A DNA stretch of 58,315 bases from Clostridia bacterium (GCA_017516765.1 JAFXBE010000013.1:1-58315); one strand, 5' to 3'; positions 17,036 to 25,049 are shown, counted from the first letter of the stretch. Numbers and translations: made by a program. The notes: generated from the letters alone by a model not told the origin.

Positions 17036-17281
17036 TTGCGACTGAGGGATCTGCGGGAAGATCGGGATTTGACACAAAGCGAGATCGCCACCTACCTGAA
17101 AATTCGACAGAATACCTATTCACAATACGAAACAGGACAACGGCAGATCCCGCTGACGCTTCTGATCCGTCTGGCGTATTATTATGATACATCTGTAGAT
17201 TATTTATTGGGCATCACCGGCGAGAGCAGACCGTATCCCAGAAAATGGAATAGTGTAGAAGAATTCGATCAGCACGAATAA
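17036..17281 (+). CDS. Small XRE-family helix-turn-helix regulator
   Basis: An 81-residue Cro/C1-type DNA-binding protein. The HTH covers about residues 3-58: LRDLREDRDLTQSEIATYL, then the recognition helix around NTYSQYETGQRQIP, then LIRLAYYYDTSVDYLLG. The start is the TTG at 17036, seven bases after GGGGG; the only in-frame ATG (16997) is AT-rich and has no ribosome site. The gene probably represses itself and the divergent 115-residue gene. Its stop codon runs into the terminator hairpin that the repeat element has duplicated. Confidence 0.82.
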   Translation: MRLRDLREDRDLTQSEIATYLKIRQNTYSQYETGQRQIPLTLLIRLAYYYDTSVDYLLGITGESRPYPRKWNSVEEFDQHE

Positions 17282-17311
17282 AGCGGAGCCGCCAATGAGC
17301 AGCTCCGCTTT
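17280..17311. repeat. Left copy of a 32-bp terminator duplication
   Basis: Identical over all 32 bases to 17616-17647. It contains the hairpin AAAGCGGAGC / GCTCCGCTTT, which directly follows (and overlaps) the stop codon of the XRE gene. The two copies bracket the repeat element, so this looks like a target-site duplication spanning a whole intrinsic terminator. Confidence 0.85.
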
Positions 17312-17615
17312 CAGACTGTCGAAAACCCCCAGAGGTGTTGGAGGGCCGCAGCCCTCTGACTGCAAATCCGAAACCAGCGACATGCATTGCGGCCCAAAGC
17401 CGACCTGTGGTCGGCTTTGGGCTTCGGCGCTGTGGGAGCGCTATCGCGCTGTCCTCACGCCTCGGTTCACTGCGTTCACCCTTCCGGTGGTTTCGGAACC
17501 CTTGCGCAGCAAGGGGTTCCTATCGCCGTTTGCCGCCCTGGGAGCCGTAGGCTCCCAGGCAAACGGTGCAAAAGTCGTCTAAAAAGTCGACGTAGGCGAG
17601 TTTTTTGACGAACTG
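17312..17615. mobile_element. MITE-like structured repeat element, copy 2
   Basis: A 304-bp element with imperfect terminal inverted repeats: CAGACTGTCGAAAAC on the left, and CAGTTCGTCAAAAAAC reading in from the right. It has no coding capacity. The interior is almost all hairpins: a 13-bp perfect stem CCCAAAGCCGACC (17393-17405) with loop TGT, GGAACCCTTGC/GCAAGGGGTTCC (17495-17520), and CCTGGGAGCC gta GGCTCCCAGG nested in GCCGTTTGC/CAAACGG (17525-17566). Outer arms CCGAAACCA (17368) and TGGTTTCGG (17488) enclose the first hairpin. A related copy occupies 1-169. Confidence 0.75.
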
Positions 17616-17647
17616 AAAGCGGAGCCGCCAATGAGCAGCTCCGCTTT
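17616..17647. repeat. Right copy of the 32-bp terminator duplication
   Basis: Exact second copy of 17280-17311, beginning directly after the element's CTG end. The bases after it (GATTG) are presumably the original downstream sequence of the interrupted terminator. Confidence 0.85.
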
Positions 17648-17660
17648 GATTGTGTTAGGA

Positions 17661-17975
17661 TCATTTATCCACCAGATACCGCACCGCCTTGCCGGTGCGT
17701 TTTGCATACTCGATCTCCGAACGGGTGCTTTCGCCGATGTATCCGCCCACGTTGATCACAAAGATCTCGTCCGCCATATCGATCTTTCGTTTGTGCATAT
17801 CGTCCAGCATGGCTTTGGTGCTTTCTGTCCATAGCGCATCATCGCCGCTGTGCCCGAACATGCCTACGCTCAGAACGATGTTCCCTTCCAGCGTGAGCCG
17901 CTGTTGCTGCTCCAGAAACGCATCCTTGAAGCGGGTGGAGCCGCACAGGGTGATCACCTTGTATTTCCCGGTCAT
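17661..17975 (-). CDS. Nucleoside 2-deoxyribosyltransferase-like protein
   Basis: A 104-residue protein beginning MTGKYKVITLCGSTRFKD, the CGSxR signature of the deoxyribosyltransferase/DUF4406-like Rossmann fold. DEIFVINVGGYIGESTRSEI then follows, where the E in STRSEIEYA is in the expected nucleophile-helix position. It could be a nucleoside 2-deoxyribosyltransferase or a binding-only relative; the substrate is not predictable. GGAGG lies seven bases upstream. Its ATG overlaps the stop of tmcAL (ATGA), so the two are translationally coupled. Confidence 0.75.
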   Translation of the reverse strand: MTGKYKVITLCGSTRFKDAFLEQQQRLTLEGNIVLSVGMFGHSGDDALWTESTKAMLDDMHKRKIDMADEIFVINVGGYIGESTRSEIEYAKRTGKAVRYLVDK

Positions 17976-19210
17976 GGTTCTGCCTCCGTTCCGCTGCCTT
18001 CCGGCCGCACCACATTCATGCGCAGCATCAGCCCGGCAGGGATGCCCGCCCCCAATGCCCACAGATCGTAGGCGGCGTTGTCCAGCGCATAGAGCGGGTT
18101 TTGCAGATCGCCGTCCGCGGCTTTGGCGATCACGGGAATATTGCTTTGGCGAAGATGGGACAGCAGCCCTGCGCTTTCCCTGCGGAAGCCAAGCAGCCGC
18201 ACATACTCCGGCAGGGGATGGGCTTCCAGCAATTCCTGCGTCACCCCCAGCAGCCCGTGGGTGCACAGGCGGCTGAGCCTTGCCCGGGCGTACCGCTTGG
18301 TTTTGAGGGCTTCCAGCAGGTTTTCCCGGTCGGTCGTCTGCCGGGCTGCCGCCGCCAGCCGGTGCTCCAGCCCTTCGGTGCAAAGGGGCAGCTTTTGCAG
18401 CTGTGCAGGGGTCATGGAACGCAGGGTGTGCAGCAGTACACTGTCCAGTGCATCCGGGCGGCAGACGGGCTTTCCGTCCCCGGTATGGGGCAGGTGATAG
18501 CCGCAGGCGGTCTCTGCTGCGGAAAGATCGCCGCCAAGGAATGCCCGCCGCACCGCTGTGGCGGAGGGATACGCCACGGGGGCTTCGCTTTGCCCGCCTG
18601 CAACGGTGGGTAACTCCCCGTCGTGGTAGCCGCCCACCCGCTGTACCGGCAGTGGCTGCAGAGGGCTGTTCAGCCGCAGCATGGCACGGCGGTAGCACAG
18701 GGCAAGGATCAGGTTGGGCTGCTGCCAGATCCCTTCGGGCAGCGTGCCGCTCCCGGCACAGGCTGCCAGCGCAGCTCCCTGCGCCGCCGCAAAGGATGCC
18801 CCCTTGTCCAGTTGCCCGTGCAGTATCTGCAAAAAGGCTTCCGTGGGCTGCTCCAACAGCCGGGCAGCGGGGGTCAAGTCGATGGTTTCATCCTCCGTAC
18901 CGTAGCTCAGATGGGTCACAAACCCCAGCCGGGACAGGATATCCACCCCGCCGAGGGCAAAATGCTCCGCATCCCGCACCGCAAAGGCGCAGGGCAGTTC
19001 CAGCACCAGATCGGCCCCCGCGCGGAGGGCGGCCTCTGCCCGGAAGGCAGGGGTGAACAGCGCAGGCATGCCCCGCTGGGTGAAGGGGCCGCTCATCAGA
19101 CAGACGATGGCTGCCCCCGGCAGTTTTTGCCGGATCAGCTCAAACTGCCGCTGATGTCCCCGGTGAAAGGGGTCGTATTCGCAAATGATTCCAACAACCG
19201 GTTGTTTCAT
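17972..19210 (-). CDS. tmcAL: tRNA(Met) cytidine acetate ligase TmcAL
   Basis: A YlbM-family enzyme of 412 residues that uses ATP and acetate to acetylate the wobble cytidine of elongator tRNA(Met). The nucleotidyltransferase-like core is at the N-terminus: GIICEYDPFHRGHQRQ at 7-22 is the HxGH motif, followed by MSGPFTQRGMPAL, and the later PSATAVRRAFLGG is the phosphate-binding loop. The start at 19210 matches the family; no clear ribosome site precedes it. An extended -10 (TGCTACAAT, minus strand, 19333-19325) is a possible promoter. The downstream deoxyribosyltransferase-like gene overlaps by four bases. Confidence 0.9.
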   Translation of the reverse strand: MKQPVVGIICEYDPFHRGHQRQFELIRQKLPGAAIVCLMSGPFTQRGMPALFTPAFRAEAALRAGADLVLELPCAFAVRDAEHFALGGVDILSRLGFVTHLSYGTEDETIDLTPAARLLEQPTEAFLQILHGQLDKGASFAAAQGAALAACAGSGTLPEGIWQQPNLILALCYRRAMLRLNSPLQPLPVQRVGGYHDGELPTVAGGQSEAPVAYPSATAVRRAFLGGDLSAAETACGYHLPHTGDGKPVCRPDALDSVLLHTLRSMTPAQLQKLPLCTEGLEHRLAAAARQTTDRENLLEALKTKRYARARLSRLCTHGLLGVTQELLEAHPLPEYVRLLGFRRESAGLLSHLRQSNIPVIAKAADGDLQNPLYALDNAAYDLWALGAGIPAGLMLRMNVVRPEGSGTEAEP

Positions 19211-19369
19211 GGCTGCGCCCGATGCTGCATGGTCAGAATCCCATTGCAGCTTTTTGGGCCGATCCCCCTTCCATTCTTTGTTTAATAGGTGTATACTGTA
19301 TAATTGAGGTGTGGTTTCCTCTGCATTGTAGCATAACTGCGCCCAAAACGCTATCGGGAGGATGACGAA

Positions 19370-20872
19370 ATGAAAAAACAATTGCTTTTTGTGTTTGTTG
19401 TCATGTTGTTGTGCTGCTCGCTGATGGCGCAGGCGTTGGAAATATCACCTGTTGAGGAAACCGAGAACGGCCTTGTCACCGCCGATGGCGATGTCTATCA
19501 GGTGCCAAAGGATATTGAAGGCTGGCTGATTCCCGGCATGACCTGTTATCCGGTGCGTTGTGGGCATTTTGCCGTCGATCTGCCCATGGAATGGGAATGC
19601 TTCGACGCAGGTTATGCGTATCCCGCAATTGTTGCTATGACGCCGGATGGCGGCGTGCTGATGGTGGCGGAATACCCGGCGGAAATGGACCCGGAAACCA
19701 CGGAGGATGAATATGCCGCCTCCTTCCTGACGGAGGGCCGGGCTTTGTTTGCCGGCGAAACCACCGAATCCAGCAAGCTGCTGGATACCTTCCTGCTGGA
19801 CGGGCTGCCCGCTTTGCAGGTGGAGATGGTTGGTCAGGGCTTTGAGATGGTCTGGGTCAACGATCAGGGTGATTTGTATTTCCTGATGTATCAAACGGGC
19901 ATCAATCAGCTGGATGCCAACGTGCCGCTGGTAATGAGCAGTTTTCATCTGCCTGTGCAGCGCACGCCTCCTTCTGCTGAAGAATCGTTTTTTGAAACTC
20001 AAGCTTTGCCGGACGGTACGCTGGCCATTACAGCGTATACAGGCAGCGCAACCCATGTGCAGGTGCCGAAAACCATTGGTGGGCAAGCGGTTACACAGCT
20101 GGCCTCTTATGCGTTCTACGAAACCTCTGTGCGGCAGGTACTTCTGCCGGACAGCATTACCAGTATTGGTGAATTTGCATTTTCCGGTTGCAGCAGACTG
20201 GTTAGCATCCGGCTGCCTGCGCAACTTGAAGAACTCCCCAATGGTATGTTCGAAAGCTGCTTCGAACTGTATGATGTACAACTGCCCGATTCCATCACGA
20301 GGATCGGCGAGAGCTGCTTCTATGGCTGCAGCTATCTGGAAAGCATCCGCTTGCCCCGGAATTTGGAGCAGATCGGCAATTACAACTTCATCATCTGCCA
20401 ATGGCTGGAACGGTTTGAGGTGGATGAGGACTGCGTGGGTTTTATAACGCAGGATGATGGCACCGTGCTCCTGTCCAAAGATGGAAAACGGCTGGTGTGC
20501 TATGCCCCGTGGCAGGAGCGCAGCCAGTATCAGGTGCCGGATGGCGTGGAAGTGGTAGATGCCATGGCCTTTAACGATGCCAACGCATTGGAAACTGTCA
20601 TGTTCCCGCAGAGCATCCGTCAGATTGGCGGCGGCGCATTCGCCCGCTGCGTCCGGCTGCAGAGGGTGGAAATCCCGGTGATGGAAGCCGAACTGGGCAT
20701 CATGCCCGGCATGATGGTGCAAACCGAGACTGGCGTGGAGAAAGTGGACGCCTACACCAGCATCATAACGGGTGGTCAAACCGTGCTTGTTGGCCCTGAG
20801 GGCGGCGCAGCCCAGCAGCATGCGCAGAAGTACGATATTTCGTTTGAAGCAATGGAACCCATTACCGACTAA
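19370..20872 (+). CDS. Secreted BspA-type leucine-rich-repeat protein
   Basis: A 500-residue exported protein. Residues 1-23 are a signal peptide (KK, then a hydrophobic core, cleavage after AQA). Residues 25-205 form an unrecognised N-terminal domain. Residues 215-430 contain LRR_5/BspA repeats of the pattern LPDSITSIGEFAFSGCSRL, with about six units, one interrupted by a GTVLLSKDGKRLVCYAP insertion. There is no LPxTG or C-terminal anchor, so it is probably released or held by an unknown partner. GGAGG precedes the ATG by eight bases. A TATAAT at 19299-19304 may be its -10. Confidence 0.82.
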   Translation: MKKQLLFVFVVMLLCCSLMAQALEISPVEETENGLVTADGDVYQVPKDIEGWLIPGMTCYPVRCGHFAVDLPMEWECFDAGYAYPAIVAMTPDGGVLMVAEYPAEMDPETTEDEYAASFLTEGRALFAGETTESSKLLDTFLLDGLPALQVEMVGQGFEMVWVNDQGDLYFLMYQTGINQLDANVPLVMSSFHLPVQRTPPSAEESFFETQALPDGTLAITAYTGSATHVQVPKTIGGQAVTQLASYAFYETSVRQVLLPDSITSIGEFAFSGCSRLVSIRLPAQLEELPNGMFESCFELYDVQLPDSITRIGESCFYGCSYLESIRLPRNLEQIGNYNFIICQWLERFEVDEDCVGFITQDDGTVLLSKDGKRLVCYAPWQERSQYQVPDGVEVVDAMAFNDANALETVMFPQSIRQIGGGAFARCVRLQRVEIPVMEAELGIMPGMMVQTETGVEKVDAYTSIITGGQTVLVGPEGGAAQQHAQKYDISFEAMEPITD

Positions 20873-20982
20873 GGCATTCCCCGCACTGCTGTGCGGTGTG
20901 AGGCGCAGGGGCATCCCTGCCATAAACGGTGCGCCCAGGAGAAGCGCATCCAAATGAAATCCATTCTAAAGGAGACAGTCAC

Positions 20983-22203
20983 ATGAAAATTCTTATCCTC
21001 AACGCGGGCTCTTCCTCCCTCAAGTATCAGCTCATCGATATGGATACCAACACCACCCTGGCCAAGGGTCTGGTAGGTCGTATCGGTATCGGCGGCAGCT
21101 CCATCAAGCAGAAGGCCAACGGTCAGGTCTTCGAGGTCGTTACCGACATGAAGGACCATACCGAGGGCATCGAATGGATGCTCAAGGGTCTGCTGGATCC
21201 CGAAAAGGGCGTGCTCAAGAGCATGGACGAGATCGATGCTGTGGGTCACCGCGTGCTGCACGGCGGTGAGAGCTTTACCGCCAGCGTGCTCATCAATGAC
21301 GAAGTCAAGGCTGCCATCGAGGCCAACATCCCCCTGGGCCCCCTGCACAACCCCGCCAACCTGCAGGGCATTCTGGCCTGCGAAAAGGTTATGCCCGGCA
21401 CCCCCAACGTGGCTGTGTTCGATACCGCTTTCCACCAGACCATGCCCCCCAAGGCCTTCATGTACGGTGTACCCAAGAAGTACTACACCGATCTGCATGT
21501 GCGCCGCTACGGCTTCCACGGCTCCAGCCACCGCTACGTAAGCAAGCGGGTGCGCGAGTTCCTGGGCATGGAGAAGGAAGGCAGCCGCATCATCACCGTC
21601 CATCTGGGCAACGGCTCCTCTCTGGCTGCCGTGAAGGATGGCAAGTGCCTGGATACCTCCATGGGCATCACCCCTCTGGAGGGCGTGCTGATGGGTACCC
21701 GCTGCGGCACTCTGGACGCTGCTGTGGTCGAGTATCTGGTGGATAACACCGAGCTGGACGTGAAGGGCGTTCTGAACATGATGAACAAGGAAAGCGGCCT
21801 GCTGGGCATCAGCGGCGTCAGCAGCGATATGCGGGACGTGGATGCCGCCTGCGCCGAAGGCAACGAGGATGCCATTCTGGCCCGCGACATGCTGGTGTGG
21901 AGCGTTCGCAAGTACATCGGCGCTTACGCTGCCGAAATGGGCGGCGTGGATGCCATCGTGTTCACCGCCGGCATCGGCGAGAACAACGGCAAGCTGCGTG
22001 AAATGATCATGGAAGGCTTCGAGTATCTGGGCGCCAAGATCGACCCCGCCAAGAATGCTGCCTGTGCCGACGGTCACGCCTACGAGTGCGTCATCTCCAC
22101 CGACGACAGCAAGGTGAAGGTCTGCGTCATCCCCACCGACGAGGAATCCGTCATCGCCGGCGATACCCTGTGCATCGTTACCGGCAAGGAGATCGTGGAC
22201 TAA
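20983..22203 (+). CDS. ackA: Acetate kinase
   Basis: Interconverts acetyl phosphate plus ADP and acetate plus ATP, the ATP-yielding end of acetate fermentation. Family signatures are intact: NAGSSSLKYQL at the start, VGHRVLHGGE, RYGFHGSSHRYV, and VFTAGIGENN near the end; 406 residues is standard. The ATG at 20983 follows AAAGGAG by eight bases. No phosphotransacetylase gene is adjacent. Codon use is strongly biased towards C/G-ending codons, suggesting high expression. The 110-base leader contains two small hairpins (CCGCAC/GTGCGG and GCAGGG/CCCTGC) without a recognised riboswitch. Confidence 0.96.
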   Translation: MKILILNAGSSSLKYQLIDMDTNTTLAKGLVGRIGIGGSSIKQKANGQVFEVVTDMKDHTEGIEWMLKGLLDPEKGVLKSMDEIDAVGHRVLHGGESFTASVLINDEVKAAIEANIPLGPLHNPANLQGILACEKVMPGTPNVAVFDTAFHQTMPPKAFMYGVPKKYYTDLHVRRYGFHGSSHRYVSKRVREFLGMEKEGSRIITVHLGNGSSLAAVKDGKCLDTSMGITPLEGVLMGTRCGTLDAAVVEYLVDNTELDVKGVLNMMNKESGLLGISGVSSDMRDVDAACAEGNEDAILARDMLVWSVRKYIGAYAAEMGGVDAIVFTAGIGENNGKLREMIMEGFEYLGAKIDPAKNAACADGHAYECVISTDDSKVKVCVIPTDEESVIAGDTLCIVTGKEIVD

Positions 22204-22224
22204 GCGTTCGCTTCTTTGCATACA

Positions 22225-22254
22225 AAACCCCCGCACCGATCGGTGCGGGGGTTT
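22225..22254. terminator. Bidirectional terminator between ackA and the flavodoxin gene
   Basis: A perfect palindrome of AAACCCCCGCACCG and its complement lies in the convergent gap. T-rich sequence follows on both strands, though it is short. Confidence 0.75.
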
Positions 22255-22270
22255 CTGCTTGCGGTGCGGT

Positions 22271-22798
22271 TTATTCCAGCGCAGCCAGCAGCGGCTCCAG
22301 ATAGGCTTTGTCCGTCCAGTCGGCGGTCTCGCCGGGCTTCATGCCCGCCAGCGCGGCCTGCCAGGGTTCAAAGGTGGAGGGATCCTGCTTGGCGGTGGCC
22401 TTCAGCAGCATTTTGCACAGGGTTCGGTCGCCGAAATGCATGTTTTCCAGATCCCACATGCCCCGGCCGTAGAAGCATGGCAGCTCTGCCAGATCGCCCT
22501 TCAGGTTGCGCTGTATGCCTTCGGTGAATGCCTTTTCATCATAGGGGGATGCGCCAACTGCAAAGAGCAGGATGCGCTTGCCCTTGATGAGGGCGTAGTT
22601 CTTTTTCAGAAAATCCAGCCCGGCAACGCCGCCGGCATATACGCCGCCCATCAGTATGAGGGTATCGTAGTTCTGGGCGGTCTTCGCATCGGCCTTTTTG
22701 GTCTCCATGCAGTCAAAACCGGTGGCTTCCTTCAGCCACTGGGCATATTTCCGGGTAGCGCCGTATTTGGAGCGGTACAGGATCAGTCCGTTTTTCAT
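22271..22798 (-). CDS. Flavodoxin-domain protein
   Basis: A 175-residue flavodoxin-fold protein. The FMN phosphate-binding region is YRSKYGATRKYAQWL at residues 8-22, and LMGGVYAGGVAG then ILLFAVGASPYD supply the later loops. It resembles HemG/flavodoxin-type FMN proteins that act as electron carriers or small oxidoreductases. Its ATG overlaps the stop of the upstream MarR gene, with AGGAGG about ten bases before it. The pairing suggests the MarR protein controls it in response to a redox or aromatic signal. The actual partner is unknown. Confidence 0.82.
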   Translation of the reverse strand: MKNGLILYRSKYGATRKYAQWLKEATGFDCMETKKADAKTAQNYDTLILMGGVYAGGVAGLDFLKKNYALIKGKRILLFAVGASPYDEKAFTEGIQRNLKGDLAELPCFYGRGMWDLENMHFGDRTLCKMLLKATAKQDPSTFEPWQAALAGMKPGETADWTDKAYLEPLLAALE

Positions 22799-23298
22799 TT
22801 GCTTGTTTCCTCCTCGTGTTTGGCGGGCATCAGCCCACCCAGCTGCTTTTCCATCTGCATGATGGTGCGGATGGTGGTCAGGATATCCTCCTGGGGGATG
22901 CCGTGGAACATCTGCTCCATCAGCTGCTGGCTGCGGCTGTCGTTTTCCCGGCAGAATCGCAGGCAGGCTTCCGTCAGGCAGATGCGCTGTTTGCGTTTGT
23001 CGGTCGGGTCGGTTTCCAGCCTTACAAAGCCTTTCGCCTCCAGCTTCAAAAGCAGCTGTTTGCAGTTCTGGTGGGATGTGCCCATAATCTCCGCCAGCTG
23101 GCGCAGGGTGGGGCTTTCCCTGCACATATTGATGCAGATGACTGTAAAGAACTGCTTCCAGCTGATCTCTCCGATCAGCCGGTCGGCCGCCGCCTGAAAC
23201 CGGTTGTCAAATGCGCTCAGCAGCCCAAGCAGAAAGTAGGGGCTTTCGATGCCGGAAAGATCGATGTTGTCGTTTTGGGGCACTTCAAAGAGATGCAT
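22795..23298 (-). CDS. MarR family transcriptional regulator
   Basis: A 167-residue winged-helix repressor. The core is ESPTLRQLAEIMGTSHQNCKQLLLKLEAKGFVRLETDPTDKRKQRI split over the recognition helix and wing; the DKRKQ wing motif is typical. It precedes and overlaps a flavodoxin gene. AAGGAGG lies five bases upstream of the ATG. Its promoter carries two palindromes, at 23316-23328 and 23337-23350, which are probably its own operators, so autorepression is likely. The ligand is unknown. Confidence 0.85.
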   Translation of the reverse strand: MHLFEVPQNDNIDLSGIESPYFLLGLLSAFDNRFQAAADRLIGEISWKQFFTVICINMCRESPTLRQLAEIMGTSHQNCKQLLLKLEAKGFVRLETDPTDKRKQRICLTEACLRFCRENDSRSQQLMEQMFHGIPQEDILTTIRTIMQMEKQLGGLMPAKHEEETSK

Positions 23299-23315
23299 GG
23301 CGTCCTCCTTGAAAA

Positions 23316-23363
23316 GGTAATATATTACTTTAAAAAGATAACATATTACCTATTTCGTGTCAA
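23316..23363 (-). promoter_or_regulatory. Promoter and twin operators of the marR-flavodoxin operon
   Basis: On the minus strand, TTGACA (23363-23358), 17 bases and TATCTT (23340-23335) form a strong promoter. The perfect palindrome GTAATATATTAC (23317-23328) lies just downstream of the -10. The related GATAACATATTACC (23337-23350) fills the spacer and overlaps the -10. Both have the size of MarR-dimer sites. Confidence 0.8.
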
Positions 23364-23388
23364 GAGGTAAAAACGGAAAAGTATGCGG

Positions 23389-23418
23389 TCATGTTCCGGT
23401 ACGGCGGCAGCATATGCT
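23389..23418 (+). promoter_or_regulatory. Predicted sigma-E promoter of yqfC-yqfD
   Basis: TCATGTT (23389-23395), a 15-base spacer and CATATGCT (23411-23418) fit the mother-cell sigma-E pattern (about TCATATT, 14-16, CATAnnnT). In Bacillus subtilis this pair of genes belongs to the sigma-E regulon. Confidence 0.6.
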
Positions 23419-23446
23419 TACCCAAAAAGCAACAGGAGGGTGCAGC

Positions 23447-23707
23447 ATGCTGGAACGGCTCAAGCAGGCAGATATTCCGCAGGAGTTGGTGTTGGGGTGG
23501 CCCCGTTCCGTGCTGGTGGGGGATGAGCGGCTGGTGGTGGAGCAGCATCAGGGCGTGTATGCCTGCACCGAAAAGGAGATCATTCTCAAAACCCTGTGCG
23601 GGCATCTGGTCATCACGGGGCAGCGGTTGTCCCTGAGCCGGTACGATCGGGACGGGCTGGTGGTGCTGGGCAAGATCGAAAAGCTCTCCTACCGCCCCAA
23701 GGGGTGA
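23447..23707 (+). CDS. yqfC: Sporulation protein YqfC
   Basis: An 86-residue YabP/YqfC family protein. The family is small, beta-rich and made in the mother cell; in other clostridia and bacilli yqfC precedes yqfD, as here. Recognisable segments are ADIPQELVLGWPRSVLVGDERLV split around strands, and CGHLVITGQRLSLSRY. The ATG at 23447 follows AGGAGGG by six bases. Its function in coat or engulfment is not settled. Confidence 0.82.
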   Translation: MLERLKQADIPQELVLGWPRSVLVGDERLVVEQHQGVYACTEKEIILKTLCGHLVITGQRLSLSRYDRDGLVVLGKIEKLSYRPKG

Positions 23708-23712
23708 CCGGC

Positions 23713-24912
23713 ATGCCGAAACACATTTTGTCCCGCCTGCCGATGCCCCGATGGACACGCCACCGTTTTACCCTTATGGGTTTGAATCTGGAGAGGTTTC
23801 TCAATACGCTGCAAAAAGAAGAGATCACCCTTTTGCGGGCTGCCCGTACAGATCGGCGCAGCCTGGATTGCGTCTGCCGCTCTGCCGATCTGGAGCGGAT
23901 CGCCGCCATTGCCGCCGAAAAGGGCTGGCGGCTGGAAAACGTTGCTCCTCTGGGGGCGGGTGCGCGGCTCAGACAGCTTCTGCGCCGGCCGGGGCTGATC
24001 GCAGGTGCGCTGCTGACCTTTGCGCTGTTGGCGGCTGCCATGCAGTTCGTCTGGCTTGTACGCATCGAAGGCGCGGGGGCGTATCAGGCGGATATTACCG
24101 CCTATCTGGCGCAGGAGGGCATACGCCCGGGCGTCCGGAAAACGGAACTGGATGCGGGGCGGCTTGCGCTGCTTTTGCAGCGGCGTTATCCGGAGGTGGC
24201 GTGGTTCCGTGTTTACGTGAACAATGTGACCCTGACGGTGGAATGCACACAGGGCGTACCCGCCCCACCGCTGCCTGCCGCTGAGCCCTGCGACCTGACA
24301 GCCGCCCGGGACGGAGTGGTGCAGACGGTAGAAGTTTATGCCGGTACGGCGGTCGTACAGCCGGGCGATGCGGTACGCAGCGGGCAGGTGATCATCCGCG
24401 GGGAGGAGCGGGGGAGGGATGGTGAGACGCTTCCCGTCGCGGCACGGGGGCGGGTGATCGCCCAATGCTGGACGCAGACCGCTGTGCGCGTGCCCGTTGC
24501 AGAAATGCAGAGCCGGGAGACCGGGCGGAGCAGCACGACGCGCAGGCTCTGCACACCCTGGTTCAGCTTCCCTTCTGAACCGGAAAGCCCCGACTATCTG
24601 ACCAGCCGTCTTTACTTGACCGATACGCCGCTGGCGGGCTGCTTTTTCCCCATCTGGCTGCGCACTGCCGAATACCGGGAAGTGGAACTGATCCCCGTCC
24701 CGCGCCCACAGGAGCAGGTAAAGGAAGAAGCGGAGGCTGCCGCGCTGTCGCTGCTTCGGGAAAAGCTGCGGGGCTACCGCATCACCGGTGAATGGACAGA
24801 GACGGAAACCGGCGCAGACGGGTATCTGTACGCCACCGCCCATGCCGGATATATGGCAGACCTGTGCCTGCCCAAAGAGGGATTCCGGACCCCTGCAGCC
24901 TTGCCGGAGTAA
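23713..24912 (+). CDS. yqfD: Sporulation membrane protein YqfD
   Basis: A 399-residue YqfD family protein. Residues 1-80 form a soluble N-terminal region, residues 93-115 a single membrane helix (GLIAGALLTFALLAAAMQFVW in part), and the rest an extracytoplasmic domain with FRVYVNNVTLTVE and a lipoyl/barrel-hybrid-like stretch GTAVVQPGDAVRSGQVI. It starts five bases after yqfC at the ATG 23713 (AAGGGG upstream). It probably acts in the forespore/mother-cell envelope during sporulation. Confidence 0.82.
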   Translation: MPKHILSRLPMPRWTRHRFTLMGLNLERFLNTLQKEEITLLRAARTDRRSLDCVCRSADLERIAAIAAEKGWRLENVAPLGAGARLRQLLRRPGLIAGALLTFALLAAAMQFVWLVRIEGAGAYQADITAYLAQEGIRPGVRKTELDAGRLALLLQRRYPEVAWFRVYVNNVTLTVECTQGVPAPPLPAAEPCDLTAARDGVVQTVEVYAGTAVVQPGDAVRSGQVIIRGEERGRDGETLPVAARGRVIAQCWTQTAVRVPVAEMQSRETGRSSTTRRLCTPWFSFPSEPESPDYLTSRLYLTDTPLAGCFFPIWLRTAEYREVELIPVPRPQEQVKEEAEAAALSLLREKLRGYRITGEWTETETGADGYLYATAHAGYMADLCLPKEGFRTPAALPE

Positions 24913-24919
24913 TGATTTG

Positions 24920-24948
24920 TTGACCAAATGGGCAAATTCATGTATGAT
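24920..24948 (+). promoter_or_regulatory. Sigma-A promoter of the phoH-era operon
   Basis: TTGACC (24920-24925), 17 bases and TATGAT (24943-24948), starting seven bases after the yqfD stop. The leader to phoH is about 95 bases and GC-rich. Confidence 0.75.
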
Positions 24949-25049
24949 GTAGGTTGATAAACTGGCATCTGCTGTGCCCTGCCGGCATCAGGCAGCGCTG
25001 CCGTGATCGGAGGCATGCCCTTTTGAGTTGCAATGTTCGGGGAAAGATC

